Positions 21,794-31,535 of a stretch of DNA of 64,000 nt are shown piece by piece. Every line of letters starts with the position of its first letter. Within the stretch, counting starts at the first letter, position 1. The notes beneath the pieces are model-generated. The model was not told where the DNA came from. It searched no databases and saw only the letters and a program-made list of their open reading frames with translations. Made by a program: the position numbers and the translations under genes. Origin of the DNA: Cynocephalus volans (Eukaryota > Chordata > Mammalia > Dermoptera > Cynocephalidae); contig NC_084475.1 of NCBI RefSeq assembly GCF_027409185.1, forward strand, positions 14,094,130-14,158,129. The letters run 5' to 3'.

Positions 21794-23625
21794 TTAGGGG
21801 TGGGCAGGTAGTGATAGGAGGGTTAGGATTCTAGAAGGTGGGAGGGATTGGAGAGCCTTATAGGTAAGGAGGTCTTTTAGGTGATGTGGTGAGAGAATGT
21901 TGAGAGGTGCCCTAAATGTTAATTTGGATGCCTCCTTATGCAGTAACTGCCCCACTGCCAGGGCTCTTAAACAGGGTGCCCAGCCTTGTACAGTGGGGTC
22001 CAATTGTTTTGATAGGTATGCTACGGGGGCAAAGGAGGGGCCATAATTCTGTCCTAGAACTCCCAGAGCTTGTCCCGTATTTTCATGAACATAGAGGAAA
22101 AAGGGTTTAGTTAGATCAGGGAGATGAAGTGCAGGGTCTGTTAGAAGGGCCTGTCGAAGCTTGAGAAAAGGGCGCTGAGGTGAGGAGAGTGAAGGTTCTT
22201 CAGGAGGACCCTTACTCATATTATAGAGAGGTCGGGCTAGCAAAGAGAAATTGGGGATCCATGCTCTGAAATATCTGGCTAGACCCAGGAAAGATAGGAT
22301 CTCTGTTTTGGTTTTGGGGATGGGCAGGTCAGTAAGGAACTGTTTCCTGTCCAGGGTGATTTCCTTCTTTCCCGGGGAGAGGAGAAAACCAAGGTAGGTT
22401 ACAGACTGTAAGGAGATTTGGGCTTTGGCGGGGGACACTCGATATCCCTTACCCACTAGGAAGTTAAGCAAATGGGCAGTGTCAGCCTGGGATTGTTCCC
22501 ATGAAGGACTGCATAGAAGGAGATCGTCCACATATTGTAATAAGGCAGACTCTGGATGGTTTAAGTGAAAAGATTTGAGGTCCTGTGCTAGGGTCTGCCC
22601 GAAAATATGAGGGCTATCCCGAAATCCCTGTGGCAGGACAGTCCAAGTGAGTTGTTCGGAGTGACGGGAGTGGGGGTCGGTCCATGTGATTTGATACAAG
22701 GGGGTGAATGGGAATGACAGCGGCATTAACAAGGCGGAGATCTTGGACAAGACGAAAGGCGCCATTAGGTTTTTCTACAGAAGGCAAAAATGTCTTGAGT
22801 ATCGGTTTCCAGGGGTATGGAAAAGAAGGCATCTTTTAAGTCCAGAACCGAGAAATGAGTAGAGGTCGCTGGGACCTTGGAGAGAAGAGTGTATGGCGAG
22901 TATGGGAGAATTGAAAGGGGAGCGAGTGGGACGGAGATACCCCTTTTTAATAGGTCCTGAATGATGGGGCTTAACCCGAGGAGGGCTGTTGTGGTTAATG
23001 GATACTGAGCCTGACAAATATATTTGGAGGGGTCTTTTAGTTTTATGTGTACGGGGGAACACTGGGCCAGAGCAGGGCTGGCAGTGTCCCAAACTGTGGG
23101 GTTAACAGGGTGCGTTAGCATGGGTAAGGACTTCTTTGGAGGGGTGGGATTAGTAGGATCTTGGGCTTGAACTAGCGCTAGGAGGAAGGAAACAGGGGAA
23201 GAGGAAGAGGACAGGGGCAAAGTAATGGAGACTTGAAGCCGTGATAGAATGTCCCGACCCAACAAGGGGACGGGGCATTGTGGCATGACTAGAAAGGAAT
23301 GGGAGAAAACGGATTGAGTGCCTTGAAGGCAGCAGGTTAAAAGAGGGGTTTTTTGGGAAAAGATTTGTTTACCTCCTACCCCGACTATAGGAGAGCTGCT
23401 GGAGGTGGTGGGGCCTTTATATTCCCTTAAGACCGAAAAGGTGGCTCCAGTGTCCAGGAGGAAAGATATTGGGTGGCCGTCCACAACCATGGATACCCTG
23501 GGCTCCTGCTTTGTTATAGAGATGGTCGGGAAGGGCCCAAGGCTCCTTCAGTCCTCCTCAACGAGGCCCACCATAGGTGGTGTCCACGGTTCGGGGGACT
23601 GTGGGGCAGTTGGTCCCTCACCCCT
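21794..23625 (-). pseudogene. pro-pol: ERV pro and pol, protease and rearranged reverse transcriptase
   Basis: The same frame as gag continues through two in-frame TGA stops (23626-23628 and 23548-23550) into protease with the aspartic active site LLDTGA. RT then follows. The LDLKDAFF block (about 22830-22890) comes before the KPNGAFRLVQDLR block (about 22700-22790), the reverse of the order in retroviral RTs, and the polymerase block with LPQGF and the catalytic YVDDLLL (about 22523-22534) comes last in yet another frame. Frame changes occur at about 22970 and 22785, and the RT frame ends at 21794. The order change is seen directly; its cause is inferred. Confidence 0.85.
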
Positions 23626-25101
23626 TCAGGCAAGGGGGCAATCAGATCCCCAATGTCCCTTCTTTTTGCATTTTGGACAAGGAGTGGTGGGTGGCCTGGG
23701 GGTGGGGCAAGCCTTTGCCCAATGCCCTTCCTTTCCACATTTAAAGCAGGCTCCAGGTGGAGGCTTAGAGGTGGAGGCTGTGGGAGGGCGCCCGGGGGGT
23801 TTGATAAGCTGGGCCAACATCTGGAAGTTGGCGTGGTCGGCCTTTTGTTTTCGACGTTCTTTTTCCTCCTCCTGATTATGAAAAACCTTGAAGGCCACTG
23901 ACAGGATTTCGGTCTGAGGGGTTGCAGGACCCTGCTCTAATTTTTTAAGTTTAGTTTTAATGTCGGGGTAGGATTGTGCCAGGAAATAGGTCATAAGGAC
24001 ATGCCGGCCGTCTTCTGAGTTGGGGTCTAAGTTAGTGTATTGTTGAAAGGCCTGAGTTAATCTATTGAGGAACTCGGAGGGAGTTTCCTCCTTTTTTTGG
24101 ACAATTTCTTGAATTTTTTGAAAATTGACGACCTTGCGAGCTGATTTTTTGAGGCCAATTATTAAGCAAGAGGCAAAACGGTCTCGAGCCTGGATTCCCT
24201 GGGCTGTGTTATAATCCCAATTGGGTTCCTGTTCTGGGACTGCTTGGGGGCCTGGTGGGTGATTCGGATTGGTACGATGGGTGTCAGTGGCATGCGTTTG
24301 GGCTGTATCTCAGTCCCTGCGGCGTTCCTCGGGGAGGAGGGTATTGGCTAGGAGCATGAAGATGTCATGATGTGTGAGGCTGTAGGCCTGCAGGATCCAT
24401 TGGAATTCTTTAATGTAGGTGGTAGGGTTGGTAGAGAAAGAACCAAGTCTTTTTTCTAATTCTGTAAGGTCAGCTAGGGAAAAGGGAACATGGACCCTAA
24501 CTACTCCTTCAGCCCCAGCTACCTCACGTAGTGGGGCGATTGTTAAAGGGGCGGGGGGAGGTCCTCGGGAATGGGTGAAAGGGGGGCTTAGTGGGTCAGG
24601 AGTAGGGGAGGGTAAAGATGGGGGAGTGGATGGCGCAGGAGGTGCAGAAGGTGACGCGGATGATGGGGGAGGAGGAGCGGATGCTGGAGGCACTGGGGGA
24701 GGAGGAGGTCGGTAGGGTGGGGGTTCATCAGCAGGGTCGAAGGTGGAAGAATCGAGGGGTGACTGTGAAGAGGGTTTACAGGCTAAAAGGACTTGAGAGG
24801 GATCACAGGAGGAGCAGAGGGTGGGGTTCTGAGCCAAGAGGCGAAAAGCCTCCATGTAGGGGATCTCCTTCCATTTTTTTAGGCGCTGGCAATAGTTAAA
24901 GAGGTCTCGTAGAATGTTAGGATCTAGTGTGCCCTCAGGGGGCCATGTGATTTGATTATCTAAAGGATAATAAGGCCAATCTTGTGTGCAGAATTTGGTG
25001 AGGAGTTTGGGCTTAATATCCGGCCTGAGGGAAAGGTTGGTGAGGTTTTTCAGAAGGCATCGAAGTGGAGAGTCCCCTAGGGAGGAGGAGGAAGCGCCCA
25101 T
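23626..25101 (-). pseudogene. gag: ERV gag with one frameshift
   Basis: The start at 25101 gives MGASSSS, with Gly2 as a myristoylation candidate, then a matrix-like region, a proline-rich linker with the late-domain motif PPPY at residues 127-130, and the start of capsid. A frame change near 24310 (after PEERRR) separates the two halves. The second half has a major-homology-like PSEFLNRL and a basic nucleocapsid with two CCHC zinc knuckles (CFKCGKEGHWAKAC and CPKCKKKGHWGSDC). Gag forms the virion core. The stop at 23626-23628 is TGA, the place where gammaretroviruses read through into pol. Confidence 0.88.
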
Positions 25102-25853
25102 TCTGGTCTCTTAATGGGAATTTAGACAGAAATCGGACAGAGATTTAGTGATAGGACAGATCCTTCGGCCTGTTGGGAAAGGCGGGATCCTAGAGGGCAT
25201 CCCCAGTAGGTCACGTCAGTCCTGGCAGGTTCAGGTACGAACCAGGAGGAAAGAAGGGAGGTGTGGGTCGTCACTCAGACCTCCACTTCTCTAGGGCAAA
25301 AGCCCGGTGCCTGAAGGAACCTAGCGCCAGGATTTTCTGGTCGGGTCCCGGACCCGGGAAGTGGAGAGAAGAGGGTGGTGGACAGGAGGGTGAAAGAGAG
25401 AAGGAGAGAACAGAATGGGGCTTTTAACCTCCAACAATGAAAGTAAAAGTTTATCAGGGCTTTGGAACTTGTTATAGTTTGGGAATTTATGGTGGTCATG
25501 AAGACTGTGGTGGGGTGGGGTATGGGCGTTAGGGGCTACTGGACGATCTAGACTCCCTGTGGTAGCCTGAAAAAGGGCTGGTGCCCTTTAGGAAAGGGGG
25601 CTTACCTAATAATGAGCCGGTGGTGAGTGGAAGGAGCCAGCACCGAAAAGAATGGACGAGGGTGGACCGTCAATGGTGAGCGGTGGAAGGGAGGCCGGTC
25701 CTGGCGGGACGGAGTTCCCGAGGGGCGACTTGGAAAGTGCTGCCGCTGCAATTCGAAAAGTGTTACAGCTCGAGGGAGCCCTGAGGGGCGACTTGGAAGG
25801 TGTTGCCGCTGCAATCCGAAAAGTGTCGCCGCTGCCGCTCGAGAGAAGCTCTG
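25102..25853 (-). other. ERV leader with internal 63-bp duplication
   Basis: Untranslated region between primer site and gag. It holds two copies of a block starting gaggggcgacttggaa (25720 and 25783), each followed by a 'ccgctgcaat(t/c)cgaaaagtgt' part. In related viruses the leader holds the packaging signal and the splice donor. A gag-proximal GGTAAG-type donor is present near 25600 on the minus strand. Confidence 0.7.
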
Positions 25854-25871
25854 TCCCGGGTTTTGGCACCA
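25854..25871 (-). other. ERV primer binding site, tRNA-Phe type
   Basis: Two bases after the 5' LTR the minus strand reads TGGTGCCAAAACCCGGGA. The complement of the tRNA-Phe 3' end is TGGTGCCGAAACCCGGGA, so 17 of 18 match; the one change is G to A at a CpG. Confidence 0.85.
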
Positions 25872-25873
25872 AA

Positions 25874-26152
25874 TGAAAGGACGAGTCGACACCAGTTGAT
25901 GATCCACCGGAGAGGACTCATTTATTAGGCGGCACACACACACATATATAGGGCTTTTAGGGAAGGCTGATTGGCTTAAAATACAATCCCTACTTAGCAT
26001 ACCGCATGGAGCCTGGGGTGAGCTGATTGGTGTGCGATTCGCGCCGGAAAGGAGAGTACGGAAGAGAAGGGCAACCAGCGCCATGATGGGGTGTGGCTGA
26101 GAAGGACTTATGTGATCAGGGTGTGATCCCTTGGGGCATTTGGGTTCTTACA
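25874..26152 (-). repeat. ERV 5' LTR
   Basis: 279 bp, TG...CA ends. U3 has two CCAAT boxes and a TATATAT (25944-25950); AATAAA is at 25921-25926, only about 20 bases past the TATA. The CA run between the two signals is two bases shorter than in the 3' LTR. It could still act as a minus-strand promoter. Confidence 0.95.
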
Positions 26153-26157
26153 GATGG
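26153..26157. other. Target site duplication of the ERV, right copy
   Basis: GATGG, matching GACGG at 18638-18642 apart from a CpG transition. Confidence 0.7.
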
Positions 26158-26295
26158 CAGGTGAAGGTTTTTCCCAACCTCAGGGAATGATTGTTGCTTG
26201 GCTTTTTGTTAGTGGTGGAAACAATTTAAAGAAAGGGGTGGGGGGGGTTGGGAAGAAACAGGAAATCAAGCATACCACAGTTGCTAATTTAATTC

Positions 26296-26352
26296 TGGGC
26301 TGGCCTGACCCCTTGACCTTGGCGTTATCAACACTATGCTCTAACAAGACCA
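26296..26352 (-). repeat. Degraded SINE monomer
   Basis: 'ccccttgaccttggcgttat' and 'caacactatgctcta' match the core of the tRNA-Ile SINE in reverse, but the ends are lost. Confidence 0.55.
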
Positions 26353-26484
26353 AGGGTGGTGGGAGCAGAAGGGAGGTGCGAGGTCCCAGAGGTGCCTGGC
26401 CCTGGGATCCTGCCAGCCTCTGCGGGTTCATTGAACTTAAACTTGCAGAGATAAAGATGCACAAGGGAGCTCCAAGGAGAGTTT

Positions 26485-26930
26485 CTTATTCATTCCCTAG
26501 GGCTGCTGTAACAAATCACCACAAACTGGGGAGCTTAAAACAACAAAAATTTATTCTTTTACAGTTCTGGAGGCTAGAAGACCAACGTCAAGGTGCTGCA
26601 GGGCCGTGCCCTCTCTGAAGGCCCTAGGGAAGGATCCTTCTTTGTTCCAGTTTCGATGGTTCTGGACCACCCTTGACATTCCTTGCTTCATGACTCTAAT
26701 ATCTGCCTCTGTCTTCACATGGCCTTCTCCTGTGTGTGTCTATGTGTGTCCTCTCCCCTTCTTATGAGGACACCAGTCACTGGATTTAGGGCCAACCTAA
26801 TCCAATATGACCTCATATTAACTAATTACATCTGCAAATACCCTGCTTCCAAATAAGGTCACATTCTGAGGTTCCTGGTGGGCATGAATTTGGGGGGAAG
26901 GGACACTTCAACCTCCTACACTAACCTTGA
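26485..26930 (-). repeat. MaLR-like LTR, antisense
   Basis: 'ccctagggctgctgtaacaa', 'ttctggaggctagaagac', 'cttcacatggccttctcc', 'gacaccagtcactggattta' and 'cttccaaataaggtcacatt' follow in the same order as in the element at 16365-17020, so the two belong to one family. It is less disrupted than the other copy. Confidence 0.65.
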
Positions 26931-27019
26931 CTGCCTTATCTGGGGGTCACACCAGAACCCCAGAGAGGTTCCAGCAAGTGTGGGCTTCACGGACAGCCAC
27001 TTCAGACTAGGTGTTGACA

Positions 27020-27312
27020 AACTCCCCACGCCGCCTGTTTCTGTATGGTCCATGAGCTAAGAACAGTTGTTACATTTTTAAGTGATTCAGAAAAGATAAC
27101 CAGAATGATATTTCATTACATGTGAAGATTACATGCAATTCAAATTTCAGTGTCCAAAGATAAATTTTAATTGGAACACAGCCAAGCACATCCATTTATG
27201 TATCATCTATGGCTGCTTCCGTGTGACAATGACAGCAGTCCTGTGGTCTACAAAACCTGTAGTATTTACTGTCTGGCCATTTAGTGAAAATGTTTGCTGA
27301 TCCCTGAGGACA
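27020..27312. mobile_element. hAT-Charlie-type DNA transposon fossil
   Basis: 'attttaattggaacacagcc', 'tttatgtatcatctatggct', 'gtagtatttactgtctggcc' and 'aatgtttgctgatccct' match the order of a widespread mammalian hAT element. Non-coding. Confidence 0.6.
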
Positions 27313-27424
27313 CTGTTATCCTGAAACAGATTCCTGCTTGGTCTGCGGCCCACCCAGAGTTTGCACCTGAGAGCCTTGGTTGCCTCCTCAGGTTCCGGCA
27401 GCATCTGAACCCTGGGCAAAGGCT

Positions 27425-27600
27425 GTTTAGTGGTTAAAAGAGGGGACACCATGAAGCCAGGTAGGCCTGGGTTCAAATCCTGGCTCTGGCACTTCCGTGG
27501 CAGGTCCCTTCACCTCTCCACAAATAGGTGTTCTTATCTGTAAAAGGGGAAGTGAAATTCCTTATCACGGGACTGCTGCAAGGATGAACTAAGGTACAGG
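27425..27600 (+). repeat. MIR SINE
   Basis: 'aggcctgggttcaaatcc', 'tggctctggcacttcc' and 'tcttatctgtaaaagggg' are MIR hallmarks in order. Confidence 0.78.
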
Positions 27601-28054
27601 AAGGGCCTTCAGTGCCATGGTGGGTATGGTGCCTGCTCAGCCACACTCAGCTGCTGCCACTTCATGCAGCTCTGGCCAGGTCAGGAGGTCGCAACAGAAA
27701 ACCAAAGACCTCTCCCGTTCTGCAATGCACCAGAAAATCCCACCTATTCTGCTGGAAACTCCCAGCAAGACTTTTGGGTCTAATTTCACTTTTTATAGAC
27801 ATTGAGAAAAGAATGCAAGAAAGGTGCGTATCATCTGCTTTGAGTGCAAGAGTGGAACTTTCCATGGGGATACCGAAGCCAGTAGGCAGTACTGCTGTGG
27901 GCCTCTGAGTTGCTCCTCCTGTCCACACCCCACCTTGCCCCGGGCCCCATGGGGAGGCCGCCCCATCTGCCCTGCATCCCAGCACCCTCTGAATCCCCGC
28001 TGGTTTGGACGGTAAGTACCCAGGCAGGAGAATGGCAGGTGGCAAGAGAGCAGT

Positions 28055-28482
28055 GTATTAGCCCGTTTATGTTGCTTATAACAAAACACTTGGAACTGGG
28101 TAATTGATAAAGAAAATGAAACTTATTGCTTAAAGTTTCTGAGGCTGGGAAGTACAAAGTCCATCTGTTGGTGGTGACAGTGACCCAGGGGTCTCCCATT
28201 GCAAGATGGTGGAAACGAAGAGAGCAGAGAAAGCAGAGAGAAAGACAGACTCTCTTCTTTTAAAACCCTCAGAACCACACCCCTGACTATCATTTTTAAT
28301 CATTCACTACTGCATGGTCCCTACAATCCAATCACCTCTTCAAGGCCCCACTTTTCAATTACCGTAATAGGATTCCCCACCCTCTTAACAGCCACAGTGG
28401 GGGCTAATACATAAAAATTGGGGGGACACAATTCAAGCATCACAATTCAAGGAGTTTTGGGGGGACATAATTCAATCCATTG
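28055..28482 (-). repeat. MST/MLT1-type MaLR LTR, antisense
   Basis: 'gtattagcccgtttatgttg', 'cttggaactgggtaattgat', 'aagtttctgaggctgggaag', then 'gggggacacaattcaa' at the end. The ending is locally repeated: 'gggggacacaattcaa' and 'gggggacataattcaa' about 40 bp apart. Confidence 0.6.
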
Positions 28483-31400
28483 CAAAAGGGGTTGGGAGTG
28501 GCTCATTCCCCAGCACCCTCCCTGCCCCTGTTTTTGGCATCTCTCCCTCCGGCCTTCTCTGTCTGCAGGTTCCAGTAACTTCTTCCTCCATGTACTGCAT
28601 CAGAACTGGGATGGCAATGACACCCAGCTGTCACTGACCCTGGGTCCTCTAGTACCTGTTGTAACTTCTCAATACCTTACCTTCAGCTCCAAGAGTGGTC
28701 TCTTTATGAAACTCTCCTCAAATGAGCCTAATTTGAGTGCATCAACACTTCCCAGCTTGACTGATATACTCTGAAAGCCTGGTTTAGCTCTCTCCACAGA
28801 GAATGCCGAATTTCTAAAGATTCAGAAGTTTTCCCTTGATACCATGTCCAGCTAGGAAGGTCCCAGAGCCGCGTAGGACACGACTTGGTAAGGGAGTAGA
28901 AGTCAGGAATGATCAAGGTGGAACTGTGCCTAAAGACAGAAGCTCCTAGATGATTCCACATAAGTCATTTTATCCAGAAACAATAGCAGTAATCCCACAC
29001 ACATGAAGAGCATCGGATGGCTTTCAAATCGTGTTCACACAGGATCTCCTTTCTAACACCCACATGCTTTTCTGTAAGGGATTCAGAGTGGTGGTTATCA
29101 GCATCCCCATTCTCTGGAAGGAGAAAACTGAGGTTCTGAAAGGTTTGCACAAGCCCCCATGTGTGGCATAGGGCTGGGACTTGAACCAGGTGGCTGATTT
29201 AGCAAATAAAAATAGAGGACCCTCGCTTAAATGTGAATTTCAGATAAACAACAAATATATGCTTTAGGATAAGTATATCCCATGCAAAGTCTGGTTTGTA
29301 TTTTATCTGGCAGTCCTAACTTGAGCCCAGGTTTCTGATGTTCAAGGCCTGTGTTTTCTGCTACATCAGGTCTGCTGACTGTTAAGATTCCTGAGAACAG
29401 CCTTGCACTGGTGTGGATTTACCCAACTTTCTACCAAATGTCAAAAACAATTGGTCAGTCTTGGGGAATGGGAGAAGGGATGGGGGCAAGAGAGATCTTA
29501 TGGAAGGATGATGTTTTCTGCTTTCTTAACAAGACCCTGCATCGGAAAAGTCAGGGCAATTTCCTCCAGACATTACTGCATGTGTCGTGGAACCCTCTAT
29601 AGGGAAATGTGGCCTGGGGACAGCACAGAGCAAGTGGCAGGACATAGGGTTTGAGAAAGCAATAAGAGGAATGAGGTTCACTCTGGATCTGGGGTTGTAG
29701 TATCCCATCCTGGCTGGACCAGGACTGAGTAGCAGATACTGGAAGAAATTTGACTCACTGGTTCTTCCGTGCTGCCTGCCTAGCCCCGAATCACAACTTG
29801 TATCCAGGAGATGGCCCCTGGAGCTCTCCCAGACCTTCGATTTGGCAGTCCCATGGCCCATCTGTGGGACAGGATAGAAGCTGGGCCAGCAGCCAGCTTA
29901 CGTCACTCATTAGTAGGGGGACCAGAAAATGTATTGACCAAAGCGAAAGGGAGCATTATTAATAATTACACCTGGACAACAGGTGTAAACCAGGACCTAA
30001 GGTAACCCTACTCATCACCCACTTTATCTGGCTGAGCAGATCCCAAACCGAAGAGCCTTTTTGAGACTAAGTTGGTGCAGGCAGTTGGAGTGGACATGTG
30101 CAGAGGGGAGGTGCAGCCAGCTTCGAGCCCCATTACCCTGCAGCACACCCACCCTAGCTGGTTTAATGTGGGCACTAGGTTGGCCGTGTCTATGCAACCA
30201 GCCTCCACGGCAGATTTCAGGGGGTAATGAATGGCCAAGGATGTCATTGCATCTAGAGCTCTCTGGAGCAAGGGGTAATGTTCCTAGTCTTCGACCCCTG
30301 GTGCCCACTGGAGTAACCAGATCTTGGCTGAAGCTCCAGTTAAGTATTAACAAATCCCAAACCCAAAGGGCTTGGTTGACTTGTGCTGTCAACTTTGGGA
30401 GAAAGTGAATCAAACACTATGTGGTTATTTGCATGTCTGTTTCCCAGGGTGCTGCTTAGCTTCTGAGCAATTGTCTTTATACAGCCCAAATGGTCCCTAA
30501 ACGGGAAGTGGTAAAATCTCCTGGATTTCTCTGGAGTCTCGCAGGGCCCACATCCAATAGGGATGGTTGCAGTATATGCTGGGAGCCTCGGAGCAGGCTG
30601 TGAGGGCTGCCTGACTTGAGTCTGACAGAGCCACTCCGGCCTGACCAACCTGGAGCTGACTGCTCAGGGCTACCCAGGGCTTACCTTCTTTACCTTCTCA
30701 CATTGTGTCTTCACAGAACCTCCCATAATCTCCAGAGTAGGCTGCTTCAATCAATCCCCCTGCCAGAAGCTAGGATGTCAAAAATGCAGCCACTTTCTCC
30801 ATCTGTTGACTCCAGCCAAGCCTCTTTGCCAAAGTCCTTTGCCGTCAAGGTCAGGAAACAGAAAGAGTAGCTCTGCTGTTTTGGGGCTTGACCTTCCATG
30901 TGAAGGAAAGAAACTGGGATGGGGGGCAGGGAGAACCCCTCAGGAGGGTACCTCTGCCTAACAGGCTACTTCTCTACACCTCACTCCATGAGTCGGATGC
31001 TAGAGGAGGCAGAAGGTGCACTCGTTCCACGGATGCAGGAGTGGAGGCTGGTAGAGGCTGACCTCAAGTTCAATCAGAAGCTGGAATTAGTGGGAACCCA
31101 GGTATGCCAACCCCATACTCTTTTTTGGTGAGTGCAGCTAACCAAAAGTGAGCTTTTTTGTTGTTGTTTGTTTGTTTTGTATTTTTCCCTTTTAGCAACT
31201 CCGGGAGTTTTAAAAAGAGAAACTCCACTGAGTTCTGAGAGACCTTCCTGAGTTTTTCCAGGTGATGTGACCTTCTGTCAGGGGAGAGTAGTCTATGTAC
31301 AATGAAAACCAGGATGTTATCTCACAACTGTGTTTCCTTGGCTTTGGAAAGCATCATTTCCTCCCCCCACCTCCCCCACACATCTACTTCTTTAGCAGAT
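28483..31400. other. Intergenic DNA, no gene seen
   Basis: A MIR-like piece lies near 29110-29190 ('gagaaaactgaggttctga'). Otherwise I recognise nothing. Short open frames here have no splice or homology support. Confidence 0.55.
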
Positions 31401-31401
31401 T

Positions 31402-31471
31402 ATTTATTTATTTTTGTGGCTGGCTCTACGGGGATCCAAACCCTGGACCTTGGTGTTATCAGCACCATGCC
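31402..31471 (-). repeat. 5'-truncated SINE monomer
   Basis: Only the 3' half of a monomer is present (accttggtgttatcagcac core) with the T-rich tail complement. It is bracketed by ttagcagatt at 31392-31401 and 31472-31481, so the truncation happened at insertion. Confidence 0.8.
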
Positions 31472-31481
31472 TTAGCAGATT

Positions 31482-31535
31482 TATCTTTCTCTCTCTCTCT
31501 CTCTCTCTCTTCTTTTTTCTTTTTTTTCTTTTTTT
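31482..31535. repeat. CT/T-rich simple repeat
   Basis: A run of ctctct of about 25 bp, then a T-rich tract with a short G run. A low-complexity tract. Confidence 0.9.

Larger units (their letters stand above)
18643..26152 (-). mobile_element. Class I endogenous retrovirus, ERV-F-like, defective provirus
   Basis: A 7.5-kb provirus on the minus strand, in the order 5' LTR, primer site, leader, gag, pro, RT, RNase H, integrase, env, polypurine tract, 3' LTR. Gag and pro-pol share one frame separated by a stop, as in gammaretroviruses. Env begins in a 4-base overlap with the end of pol and carries a CX6CC motif. The primer site matches tRNA-Phe at 17 of 18 bases, which points to the ERV-F/Fc branch. 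Coding lesions: a frameshift in capsid, two in-frame stops before protease, a block-order change in RT, a large loss from RNase H to the start of integrase, a large loss in env SU and a frameshift between SU and TM. The LTRs differ by only about ten substitutions and two indel patches, so the insertion is recent in mammalian terms. It cannot encode a working virus as it stands. Confidence 0.93.

Noticed and set aside
25602..26084. A 160-codon minus-strand frame over the ERV 5' LTR and leader
   Set aside because: It crosses LTR promoter, primer site and leader. It has no domain and is not a known accessory gene.
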